Of a stretch of DNA of 17,934 nucleotides, positions 1 through 7,712 are shown in pieces (the stretch's first letter is position 1; every line of letters starts with the position of its first letter). The notes beneath the pieces were generated by a model, which searched no databases, was not told where the DNA came from, and saw only the letters and a list, made by a program, of their open reading frames with translations. The translations under genes and the position numbers were made by a program. Source of the stretch: Dehalococcoidia bacterium (lineage in GTDB: Bacteria > Chloroflexota > Dehalococcoidia > Dehalococcoidales > RBG-16-60-22); contig JAUWYU010000013.1 in assembly GCA_030615655.1 (NCBI GenBank), positions 1 through 17,934 of the forward strand, given 5' to 3'.

Positions 1-2553
1 GTCGACCTGCTCTACCTCCACCAAATAGCCACTGGTCGCCATCCCGGCGCAGTTCTTGGAGGTAACATTATGCGGAGAAATGGTATTAATGGCGCCGCCT
101 CTATCAAGCTCGCCGACGATTATCGGGTCGTACCTGGCACCATGGTCGACATATACTACGCCGGGCATGATTCTCTCCGTTACATAGGCGCCCACGAGGA
201 CAGCGCCCCTCTCGTTGAATACGCTGACCACGTCTCCGTTACCGATACCCCTCTCGGCTGCATCCGACGGGTGAATCCAGATGGGCTCGTAATGGTATTC
301 GTCCGACCCGATGACCTTACAGGTTTCGATTTCGTGGAACCAGCTTATATCATCGAGGTTGGCGTGCACCCGCCACCGGCCGTGGTTAGATATTATGAGC
401 AGGGGATAATTCCTGGCTCTCTCGCTGGAAAGGGCTTCATCGTGACTTACTCCCTTTTCAATCCAATGGGGTACCGGCGGCCTTTCCTCGTCATCGGGGA
501 AGTGCTCCGCCAGAGACTGAGAAAAGTACTCTATCTTCCCGGAGGGGGTGTTCAGGGGGTTTTCCCCCGGGTCTTCAGCAAAGCCGCTCAAGCCGGGCTT
601 ATGCTTCTTCCAGTCCGGGTCGGTGGCTACAACATAGTAGCCTTTCTCTTTGAGTTCATCGTAGCTAATCAGAGGGGCTACTTCCGAATTATCGAAGCCG
701 AACTTTATCCAGTCCTTAATTGACCTGCCCCTTGTATACTCTTTCAGCAGACCCATCCTTTCGGCTATCATGCAGACTACCTCGTAGTCGGTCTTGGATT
801 CCCCCCTGGGTTCTATGCACTGGTCCTCATAGATAACGGTATTGAACTGGCCGCTGAAGTTATCCGTGGCGATATCCTCTTCCTCGAACTTGGTATTGAC
901 GGGCAGGAGGATATCGGCGAAGAGGCAATCGTTCTCCATCCAGGGGTGCTGCACCAGGAAGAACTCGATTTTAGGGCTCTGGTACGCTTTAGCAGTACTG
1001 TTACTGTCATTCCAGCATGTCAGCAAACAGGGCGTATCGGACCATATCATGTGTATTTCGGAACACCCGTCGGCCGGGTATTTATACTGAACGAACTGGT
1101 CGGCACGCGGGAAACCGGCACTGGTAGTGCCGTACCAGGTGAGAGGAGGATTAAGAATAGCATCGTGAATGAGGGTCTTGGGTATGAACGACTTGGGGAA
1201 GTGCATGTCTTCCTTTTCACCATCCGCAGCCAGCCCTCTCATCACGGCCGGGCTGCCTACCCGCTGCCCGTGACCGGCGGCGTTTACGTCCGGCAGCTCT
1301 GTCGAACGGGGCAGGGGATGCCAGCCCGGGTCGAAAAACAGGCCCCATTCAATCATTTTAATAAAGTGTGCGCCGGGTTTCCCCAGTCCCTGCATGCCCA
1401 GCAGGCAGACCTCTATCCTGGCGGGTTCCGTCGAGTAAGGCCCCCTGACAGAAGAACCGCCGTTGCCATGGGCTATTGATGTCCTTTTTGATGCCCAATC
1501 TCTGGCCAAGGCCTTGATAATCCGGGACGGGACTCCACATTTCTCCTCGGCCCATCTGGGGGTCTTGGCGATTCCATCTTCCTTGCCCAGAACGTAATCC
1601 GCAAACTTGTCAAATCCAAAGGCATGAGTCGCCACGTAATCTTTATCATAGTTTCCTTCGGTAAGCCAGACATAGGCTATGGCCAGGCGCATGGCCGCAT
1701 CGGTATTGGGTCTGATGGGTATCCATTTATCGGCATGAACGGCAGCCCCATAGTTCAGGTCCGGGCAGATATATATCTGCTCTATTCCCAGCTCGGTGAA
1801 CCAGTAGCACAGCCGACTCGGCAACTGGCCCTGCCAGCCCCAGGGGGTAGTTTCCACGTCACAGCCCCAGAACAGTACGAGCTCCGAGTAATCCGCTATA
1901 TCCGGGATGACATTGGTTAAAGGATACTGTTGACCCAGATTTTCACATCCCCAGGTATGCTTGGCACCCCAGTACCACCCTTCCCAGCTGTCCGGGTTCC
2001 TCATCTGTATGGTATATCCCCCCAGGAGGTCGAGGAGCCTTCTCTGGCAGCCGTGGGCAGCATGTACGGTTTTCGTTTCCCCATGACCATCCGCCTGGGC
2101 AAGTATGGTGGTAGGCCCGTACTTCTTGTTAACCCTCTTTATCTCGCTGACGATTATATCCAGAGCCTCGTCCCAGGAGATTTTGACATAGCCACTCTTG
2201 CCCCGGTTCTGGGTATTTCTTTCTCCGTTGGGGTCCCAGTCAACTCTCTTTAGCGGATATAGAATCCGGTTGGGGGACATAGCCCGCTTCTTATAGGCCA
2301 GGCTGAAAGGCCCTATCAGTGATTTCATGCTTGGTTCAAAAACCTGACCGCGTGACTCCATCTTCCATGGCTTGAACTCTTCGGGTTTATATTTCCAGTC
2401 GTAGTGCAGCGGTCTAATCCTGACGATTTTCCCATCTTTGACATCAATAACGGAGGAGTTCGCATCGCCTGATATTGAGCAGAAACCCAGCCCTTTACAA
2501 ACGCTCTTTTCGCCTTTGGCTGCTTTTACGGGACTATTCTTTTTCGGTGTCAT
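1..2553 (-). CDS. Transhydroxylase-like molybdopterin oxidoreductase, large subunit (3' end off window)
   Basis: The reading frame is open from an ATG at 2553 to the window edge (851 codons, no stop). The Pelobacter transhydroxylase large subunit is about 875 residues, so only a short C-terminal piece is missing. It belongs to the DMSO-reductase superfamily and most resembles pyrogallol-phloroglucinol transhydroxylase and resorcinol hydroxylase large subunits. The segment NPDSWEGWYWG (about residues 186-196) matches the transhydroxylase active site. From memory of that structure, the Asp-Ser pair (here D188-S189) holds a catalytic Asp and the Mo-ligand Ser. A His at about 157 lies where the catalytic His is expected. 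The C-terminal part has the DRGGAINTISP and CAGMA motifs of the cofactor domain. The N-terminus has only two cysteines (C19, C25) and no four-Cys Fe-S motif, as in transhydroxylase, where the clusters sit in the small subunit. There is no Tat signal, so it is probably cytoplasmic. GGAGGG precedes the ATG. The small subunit is not in the window and may lie to the left. The substrate is unknown; a polyphenol is a guess. Confidence 0.87.
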   Translation of the reverse strand, partial: MTPKKNSPVKAAKGEKSVCKGLGFCSISGDANSSVIDVKDGKIVRIRPLHYDWKYKPEEFKPWKMESRGQVFEPSMKSLIGPFSLAYKKRAMSPNRILYPLKRVDWDPNGERNTQNRGKSGYVKISWDEALDIIVSEIKRVNKKYGPTTILAQADGHGETKTVHAAHGCQRRLLDLLGGYTIQMRNPDSWEGWYWGAKHTWGCENLGQQYPLTNVIPDIADYSELVLFWGCDVETTPWGWQGQLPSRLCYWFTELGIEQIYICPDLNYGAAVHADKWIPIRPNTDAAMRLAIAYVWLTEGNYDKDYVATHAFGFDKFADYVLGKEDGIAKTPRWAEEKCGVPSRIIKALARDWASKRTSIAHGNGGSSVRGPYSTEPARIEVCLLGMQGLGKPGAHFIKMIEWGLFFDPGWHPLPRSTELPDVNAAGHGQRVGSPAVMRGLAADGEKEDMHFPKSFIPKTLIHDAILNPPLTWYGTTSAGFPRADQFVQYKYPADGCSEIHMIWSDTPCLLTCWNDSNSTAKAYQSPKIEFFLVQHPWMENDCLFADILLPVNTKFEEEDIATDNFSGQFNTVIYEDQCIEPRGESKTDYEVVCMIAERMGLLKEYTRGRSIKDWIKFGFDNSEVAPLISYDELKEKGYYVVATDPDWKKHKPGLSGFAEDPGENPLNTPSGKIEYFSQSLAEHFPDDEERPPVPHWIEKGVSHDEALSSERARNYPLLIISNHGRWRVHANLDDISWFHEIETCKVIGSDEYHYEPIWIHPSDAAERGIGNGDVVSVFNERGAVLVGAYVTERIMPGVVYVDHGARYDPIIVGELDRGGAINTISPHNVTSKNCAGMATSGYLVEVEQVD

Positions 2554-2600
2554 TTTCCCTCCACAGGTTTCTAATTTGCTTTATTTTATCATCGTGCGCC

Positions 2601-3461
2601 CTAGCCCAGGGTCATTTCCCCCGCTACCGGTTTGCCCACCTCCACCGCATCGAGAAAATCGATTACAGCCTGATTAAACACATCGGGGCGCCACCGCGCT
2701 GTTTCATGAACGGAGCCCTTTATTACCACGTAGCGCGAGCCCCTGATGTGCTCGTGCAATATCCTGGTACCGTTTGTTACCATATCCAGATCGTCACTGC
2801 CGACAGTAATCAAGGTGGGTACATTGATTCTATCGGCAGCCTGGCGCTGCCATTCAGCCTCCCAGGGCTTGGCCCGGCTGACACCTATATACCCGTTGAC
2901 CGGGAACCTAGTCATTCTCTCAATGTATTGCTCCTGAAGGGCTTCATCCTTCGGGACGGGAGGGAAAGCAGTTCCAGTGGCAATCTGGCGCCGGGCAAAA
3001 TCGGCCATGCCTCTTTCCAGCGCCAGCTTTTCTCCCTTTTCCCGCCCCTCGGCCATGGCGGCCTGCATAGCGGGGTCGGAAGGGGGCTGGAAGCCGCCGT
3101 GAATATCAAAGATAAGCAATGCTTTTACCGTATCGGGGTGGCGGTGTGCGTAACCCAGGGCTATGGCACCGCCCAGCGAGAGACCTCCGACATAGGCTTG
3201 AGTCACCCCCAGGTGTTCCAGCAGGTGGTGCAGGTCTTCCACGAGGATATCCAGAGAGTAATTTTCCTCCCCGACCAGTGCCGAGGATAAGCCGTGTCCG
3301 CGGACATCATAGGCTATAACCTGGTATTCAGGTGGCAGGCTTTGAATCAGGTTTGTCCAAAACTCCAGGCTGGCTGAGAACGGATGGCTTAAGACCAGGG
3401 GGAACCCCTCGCCATATAATTTGTAATTAATGTTAATGTCACCGACGGTGCAAACCGGCAT
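2601..3461 (-). CDS. Alpha/beta hydrolase
   Basis: This 286-residue protein has the alpha/beta-hydrolase fold. The nucleophile elbow is GLSLGG (Ser95), the acid is in GSDDLDM (Asp223 or Asp224), and the catalytic His is His252 in SVHE. The oxyanion loop near residues 25-30 reads SHPFSAS, with HP where many members have HG. The sequence around YDVRGHGLSS is typical of the family of esterases, C-C bond hydrolases such as the MhpC/BphD type, enol-lactonases (PcaD type) and haloperoxidase-like enzymes. No signal peptide is seen, so it should be cytoplasmic. It starts at ATG 3461 after a GAGG-type ribosome site about 9 bases upstream. It lies 42 bp after the alcohol dehydrogenase and 47 bp before the molybdoenzyme, so it should be cotranscribed with both. 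In this setting it could hydrolyse a lactone, thioester or ring-cleavage product, but the sequence alone does not fix the substrate. Confidence 0.87.
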   Translation of the reverse strand: MPVCTVGDININYKLYGEGFPLVLSHPFSASLEFWTNLIQSLPPEYQVIAYDVRGHGLSSALVGEENYSLDILVEDLHHLLEHLGVTQAYVGGLSLGGAIALGYAHRHPDTVKALLIFDIHGGFQPPSDPAMQAAMAEGREKGEKLALERGMADFARRQIATGTAFPPVPKDEALQEQYIERMTRFPVNGYIGVSRAKPWEAEWQRQAADRINVPTLITVGSDDLDMVTNGTRILHEHIRGSRYVVIKGSVHETARWRPDVFNQAVIDFLDAVEVGKPVAGEMTLG

Positions 3462-3503
3462 ATTTGTTGTACCTCATTTACGCAGTATCCTGGACGCTGG
3501 ATG

Positions 3504-4694
3504 TTACTTACCCTTCCAGATATCCTGGAAAAGCCGGCGGAGCTTTTCATCCTTGCATTCGCAGGGGCTGGAGTACATGTTGACATCCTTACTGGCGAGA
3601 GCCACCAGTGTATCCAGGTTATCGTTCATCTGCTGCTCCATAATACCGGCTTCCTTCAGGCTCAGAGGCTCACCCGTTTCCTTCGCCAGGTCTCTTAATT
3701 TCTGAATCAGCTTCTGTATAGCCTCTTGGTCTGATGTAGCGTCAATTCCAGCAAACCTGGCGGCGGTGCTGAGTCTCGCAACCGGGTCAGGGGCACCCTC
3801 AAGGGGAGGATTTGAGGCGATATATTCCAGCGAATAGGGTAACGTTATGCCTACAGACCGCCCGTGGGGCATGTTAAAGGTAGCTCCAAGCGTATGTGCC
3901 AGGGCATGGCAGAGCGATGTATTGCTGTTGCCGAATCCCAGTCCGGCTATGGTGGTAGCATTCTGCATTTTCTCTCTGGCTACGAGGTCATCGCCATCAG
4001 CACACGCTTTGGGAAGCCACTCGAAGGCCAGCTTCATGGCTTGCAGGCAGAGCCCGTCACTGAAATCAGTTTGCTGCCTGGCAGTATATCCGTCAAGGGC
4101 GTGCCCCAGAACATCCAGGCCGGTGCTGGCCGTCAATGCCCTGGGCATGCCGACAGTAAACTCTGGAACCAGTAATGTAATATCGGGCACTATTTCGGTA
4201 TGAGCAAAGCCTATCTTGCGGTGTTCGGCTGTGTCCGCGAGCACTATCGCCCAGGTTACATCCGAGCCGGTGCCGCTGGTAGTCGGGACAGTCATAAACC
4301 TGGCTTTCTTCTGCGGAGTCAGTTTGGTCTTTACGTTAACGGTGGTAATCTCAGCAGGGGGAATTTCCGGGTTCTCATAGAGCACCCAGGCTGCCTTGGC
4401 CGTGTCAATTACCGAACCTCCGCCGAAGGCAATGATGAGCTGAGGGGCAAACTCCTGGAGTACCTTGAGGACCTCGATAGCGCCCGCCGTCGAAGGCTCC
4501 GGTTCCGCTCCGTCCCAAACTCTGACTTCATACCCGGCACTCTTAACCGTCTCAACAAGCTCTCCGCTGAGTTCAGCCATGTTTTTATCAGTAATAAGGA
4601 CGGCTTTCTGGCCGCGGCCTTCAAGCTCAGCGCCCAACCTCCTCAGCATGTTCTTACCAAACAGTATCTTCTTCGGACTCAGGAAGTAAGACAT
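3504..4694 (-). CDS. Iron-containing alcohol dehydrogenase (4-hydroxybutyrate dehydrogenase candidate)
   Basis: This 396-residue protein is a type III (iron-dependent) NAD(P)-alcohol dehydrogenase of normal family length. The dinucleotide-binding loop is FGGGSVIDTAKA (about residues 90-101), followed by TVPTTSGTGSDVT (136-147). The metal ligands expected from FucO-type enzymes are present: Asp194 and His198 in TGLDVLGHALDGY, His263 in CHALAHTLG, and His277 in NMPHGRS. The C-terminus carries a CEC pair close to the end. It starts at ATG 4694, with AGGAGG about 9 bases upstream, and lies 24 bp downstream of abfD. The 4-hydroxybutyrate dehydrogenase that interconverts succinate semialdehyde and 4-hydroxybutyrate belongs to this family, and the position beside abfD makes that the leading inference. 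The family also includes butanol, propanediol and aromatic alcohol dehydrogenases, so the substrate remains open. Confidence 0.93.
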   Translation of the reverse strand: MSYFLSPKKILFGKNMLRRLGAELEGRGQKAVLITDKNMAELSGELVETVKSAGYEVRVWDGAEPEPSTAGAIEVLKVLQEFAPQLIIAFGGGSVIDTAKAAWVLYENPEIPPAEITTVNVKTKLTPQKKARFMTVPTTSGTGSDVTWAIVLADTAEHRKIGFAHTEIVPDITLLVPEFTVGMPRALTASTGLDVLGHALDGYTARQQTDFSDGLCLQAMKLAFEWLPKACADGDDLVAREKMQNATTIAGLGFGNSNTSLCHALAHTLGATFNMPHGRSVGITLPYSLEYIASNPPLEGAPDPVARLSTAARFAGIDATSDQEAIQKLIQKLRDLAKETGEPLSLKEAGIMEQQMNDNLDTLVALASKDVNMYSSPCECKDEKLRRLFQDIWKGK

Positions 4695-4718
4695 TTTATT
4701 ACGCCTCCTCTCCCGGAT

Positions 4719-6185
4719 TTAATCCAGCGGGTCTTCTCGTTCATCGATGCCCGCGATACTGCGGGCAAGGTGCTGCTTGGACCCCATGTCTGACTCGCGC
4801 TCAATCATTATCTTCTGCGCCTGCGGCGAACCGGCTCCGTGCATGGACTCGGTGTGATAGCTGGGGGCAACCACGCCAAAGCACATGGCATGGATGAGTG
4901 TCAGCATACGGTAGCGTTCCTCGGTAGAATAGGCGGGGTCGCCTTTGAGGTACTTGTCAACATATTTGCCTATCTTCGGGTGCTTGAAGTCCTTCTCGGA
5001 GGGGGTGGTGACCAGGATACCGCCGGCTATGTCCTCAGCCAGCCGGGTAATTTCGTAGGGGAACCGGGTGGTGTTTAGCTTACAAATGTTGGACAGGAGT
5101 ATGTCAGACTGGTAGTTGCCTGCCTTGGTCTTCCAGGCCTGGTGGGCACTGGCCAGGCCGCAGGCATGTATTGTCTCGGAGAGGTGAATCATCTCCCCGA
5201 GTTTGTCCCTGACATGAGAAGCCCGGCGCACCCCATTGTAATCAGCCATGGAGGCAGTAGCGCCGATGAGAACATCGGCAATGCCTGGTTTGCAGCCACC
5301 GTAGCTCTGCCGGTGATAGGCGGCGAACCGCTCCACCAGCATGATGGAAAAATCGTATTCGCCGTTCATGAAGACCCGTTCCCAGGGGACGAATACGTTC
5401 TCAAAGACGCTCAGGGTCTCGTGGCCGCCAAAGCCGTAGTTGCCGACATCTATATCCCCCTCCTCGAGCTTGCGCGTATCGCAGGACTGCCTTCCGTAGA
5501 TATGGGTTATCCCTTCGGCATCGGTGGGTACCGCACAGCAGACGGCGTAGTCTTTATCTTCTTCCAGCATCCTGAGGGTGGGCATGAGCAGCATTTCGTG
5601 GGAATTCACCGTTCCGGTGATATTGGCCTTGGCTCCCCTGATAACCACCCCGTCATCCCGGCGCTCGACGACATGCACGAACATATCCGGGTCTTCCTGC
5701 TGGCTGGGCGATACGCCCCGGTGCCCCTTGACATCGGTCATGGCCCCGGCGACACACAGGTCGTCCTCCTGGACATATTCCAGCCATTTCCGGAACCTCT
5801 GGTGATAATCGGTGCCGTATTTTTCGTCAATCTCGCAGGTGGCACTGAAGGTGGCATTAATACCATCCATGCCGACACATCTCTGGAAGCAGCAGGCTGT
5901 CCTCTGTCCCAGCTCTCTCTGCAGTTTGATTTTGCTGACCATATCATCGGGGCTCTTGAAGAGGGAGTTGAATCTATTGACCTTCTTCCCCGTGAGCATG
6001 GACTCCGTGACGGCTAGAGCCTCGGTTTTGGGGTCGTGGGCGAGTTTGTAGGTCATGGCCACCGCATTGGTTGACGGCTTGATGATGGGGTTATTGACCC
6101 AATCCTCGACCTTTTCGCCAAGCAGATAAAGATTTAGCTTCAGCTGGCGCAGGCTTTCTATATACTCGCGCGTTGTCTTTAACAT
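4719..6185 (-). CDS. abfD: 4-hydroxybutyryl-CoA dehydratase / vinylacetyl-CoA delta-isomerase
   Basis: AbfD is an FAD and [4Fe-4S] enzyme that dehydrates 4-hydroxybutyryl-CoA to crotonyl-CoA by a ketyl-radical mechanism; it is oxygen sensitive and cytoplasmic. The product from ATG 6185 is 488 residues, against about 490 for the Clostridium aminobutyricum enzyme, and aligns with it from the first residues (MLKTTREYIESL). All four cluster ligands known from that enzyme are visible: Cys99 and Cys103 in CCFQRC, and His291 and Cys298 in AYHRQSYGGC. The conserved GRQSCDTRK and TESMHGAGSPQAQ blocks are also present. These ligands separate it from the flavin monooxygenase (HpaB) branch of the same family. 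A longer form from GTG 6212 is possible, but the ATG has AAGGAGG just upstream and matches the family N-terminus. It sits between a VAO-like flavoprotein and an iron alcohol dehydrogenase. A CoA-transferase of the 4-hydroxybutyrate type lies four genes upstream. Confidence 0.94.
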   Translation of the reverse strand: MLKTTREYIESLRQLKLNLYLLGEKVEDWVNNPIIKPSTNAVAMTYKLAHDPKTEALAVTESMLTGKKVNRFNSLFKSPDDMVSKIKLQRELGQRTACCFQRCVGMDGINATFSATCEIDEKYGTDYHQRFRKWLEYVQEDDLCVAGAMTDVKGHRGVSPSQQEDPDMFVHVVERRDDGVVIRGAKANITGTVNSHEMLLMPTLRMLEEDKDYAVCCAVPTDAEGITHIYGRQSCDTRKLEEGDIDVGNYGFGGHETLSVFENVFVPWERVFMNGEYDFSIMLVERFAAYHRQSYGGCKPGIADVLIGATASMADYNGVRRASHVRDKLGEMIHLSETIHACGLASAHQAWKTKAGNYQSDILLSNICKLNTTRFPYEITRLAEDIAGGILVTTPSEKDFKHPKIGKYVDKYLKGDPAYSTEERYRMLTLIHAMCFGVVAPSYHTESMHGAGSPQAQKIMIERESDMGSKQHLARSIAGIDEREDPLD

Positions 6186-6189
6186 ATCG

Positions 6190-6196
6190 CCTCCTT
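6190..6196 (-). promoter_or_regulatory. Ribosome binding site of abfD
   Basis: AAGGAGG on the minus strand ends four bases before ATG 6185. It supports that ATG over the upstream in-frame GTG at 6212, which lies beyond this site and has no comparable ribosome site of its own. Confidence 0.75.
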
Positions 6197-6212
6197 CCCA
6201 CAGGCTCTTCAC

Positions 6213-7691
6213 CTATCCAGGAGCGGAAACATGGTTTGGATCAAAGGCTGCCCTGATTTTATCTTCCTTTTCAGGGTAGTTACCCCAGATGGGCCCGAAT
6301 ACTTTATTATCGGGTACCAGGGCGTAAGCACCTCCTTTGGCGCAGGCATCCTGGCAGTCGTTCTTCCATTCTTGTAGTGCATAATTATCTTCCACAGACG
6401 CCATACGGAGACATTCCATCTTGGCGATATAGCCCAGTTCGTAGGGGCAGACCCAGTCTGTGGAATTGTATTCCTGCAGTATCGGAGGTCTATGCTCGTC
6501 AGTTATCTTATCCACAACCTTACTGTACCTCACGGCCTGGTTAATGGATTCGTAAGATACCTCGGAACTGAACCTCCCCCCTACGACATTGGCGCAGATG
6601 GCATCGGCCGCCATGAAGTTCGTTTCATCCCGACACGGAGCTTCACGGGGGGAACCGCCGTATTCCTTGACGATATCCAGTAAAACCTTCTCCTCATATT
6701 CCAGGCGCTTATCGGAGCCGATACCGTACAGCAGAACGCGGAGGTCCATTTGCTTCGGGTTTAGTTTGGGGCCAGCGTCCTTCCAGAACTCCCAGAAGCC
6801 GCCGCAGCCCACCCCCCTGGTTCTGGCGACACCCCTGAATATCGGGGGCACCGTCATCACAACCAGAGCTATCTCGCACCTGCCCAGTTCAAACATGGCA
6901 TTGATGGCATCTTCCCGTGAATAAAATCGAATATTATACCACTTAAACCGGTTTGGCGGTAGCTTTATAAACGAACGAAATGCCCACCCCTCCGGCTCAA
7001 GCTCCTCGGAGACGAAGGGGAATACCTTTACCCCTATCTTGGTAATAATCCCCATCCTTGACTGATGGCCGGCGCATCCCCTCAGTAGACCGCGGAGGTC
7101 AGGTCCGGGTCCTTCGCCCCAGAAGTAATCTTTTGACATTGACAGGGAGCCCATCTTCAGCATTTCACCATCAGGGAGAACCCACTCAACACCCAGTAGC
7201 CGCTGGTAACCAAGGCCGTATCTCCACCCGAGAGGGGCATCACCCATATTGACGGTATTGGCTACCACTGAAGCGTGGCCGCCACATCCCGGCACAAAGG
7301 TGCAAAGACCTCTCTTGAACAGGTCAGCCTGAAGGGCTGAGAAGACCACCCCCGGCTCGACGATAGCGTACAGGTTCTCCTCATCTATCTCCAGCTTGTT
7401 CATCCGCTTCAGGTCGATGAGGATGGAGTCATCTTTTCTACAGTAAGTGCCGGCACTGTAGTAAGTGCTGGTAACAACGAAGGGCAGCTTGTACCTGTTG
7501 GCTACCTTTACGATGGCCTGTACTTCCTCGGTACTGACCGGCTCGATGCTGCATCCAGGCCGGCGTTTTTCTTCAGAAGGACTGGACAGACTACAATAGC
7601 GGTCGGCTTCACAGATTGCCGGGTCATCGCTAACCCATTCAGTTCCAACAATAGATTGCAGTGTCTGATAAGCTTCTCTCGGTATGCTCAT
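6213..7691 (-). CDS. FAD-binding oxidoreductase of the VAO/PCMH family (first of two)
   Basis: This 492-residue protein has the two-part FAD fold of the vanillyl-alcohol oxidase / p-cresol methylhydroxylase / GlcD superfamily. Visible landmarks are the LIDLKRMNKLEID strand-turn (about 91-103), VEPGV (112-116), SVVANTVNMGDAPLGWRYG (about 141-159; PCMH flavoproteins have a similar 'gNt.dRGvgytpyG' block), GPGPDLRGLLRG (194-205), and the closing FDPNHVSAPG. The usual glycine-rich loop near residue 72 reads TSTYYSAGT, which is atypical. It is rich in cysteine for this family. It starts at ATG 7691 with GGAG upstream and lies 21 bp after the Fe-S subunit. A second, diverged flavoprotein of the same family lies on the other side of that subunit, so the three probably form one enzyme. 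Known relatives oxidise alkylphenols, 2-hydroxyacids or hydroxy-aromatic alcohols. I cannot assign the substrate. Confidence 0.86.
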   Translation of the reverse strand: MSIPREAYQTLQSIVGTEWVSDDPAICEADRYCSLSSPSEEKRRPGCSIEPVSTEEVQAIVKVANRYKLPFVVTSTYYSAGTYCRKDDSILIDLKRMNKLEIDEENLYAIVEPGVVFSALQADLFKRGLCTFVPGCGGHASVVANTVNMGDAPLGWRYGLGYQRLLGVEWVLPDGEMLKMGSLSMSKDYFWGEGPGPDLRGLLRGCAGHQSRMGIITKIGVKVFPFVSEELEPEGWAFRSFIKLPPNRFKWYNIRFYSREDAINAMFELGRCEIALVVMTVPPIFRGVARTRGVGCGGFWEFWKDAGPKLNPKQMDLRVLLYGIGSDKRLEYEEKVLLDIVKEYGGSPREAPCRDETNFMAADAICANVVGGRFSSEVSYESINQAVRYSKVVDKITDEHRPPILQEYNSTDWVCPYELGYIAKMECLRMASVEDNYALQEWKNDCQDACAKGGAYALVPDNKVFGPIWGNYPEKEDKIRAAFDPNHVSAPG

Positions 7692-7712
7692 CGCTATCTC
7701 CTTTATCTTTTT

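Noticed and set aside
70..723. Plus-strand open frame of 217 codons opposite the molybdoenzyme gene
   Set aside because: It is a shadow of the continuous minus-strand reading frame, which matches transhydroxylase along its whole length; the plus-strand product resembles nothing and has no ribosome site.
1..2553. Broken or frameshifted gene, suggested by the lack of a closed minus-strand frame
   Set aside because: Reading the minus strand from ATG 2553 gives 851 uninterrupted codons to the window edge; the gene is simply cut by the window.
2475..3290. Plus-strand open frame of 271 codons
   Set aside because: It lies antisense to the alpha/beta hydrolase and spans the boundary with the molybdoenzyme gene; the hydrolase has its full catalytic triad on the minus strand.
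5142..6017. Plus-strand open frame of 291 codons
   Set aside because: It lies antisense to abfD, whose cluster ligands and family motifs are on the minus strand; the long frame follows from codon bias.
4719..6185. Annotation as 4-hydroxyphenylacetate 3-monooxygenase (HpaB family)
   Set aside because: The same superfamily, but the Cys-Cys-His-Cys ligand set of the [4Fe-4S] cluster is complete, which marks the dehydratase branch.
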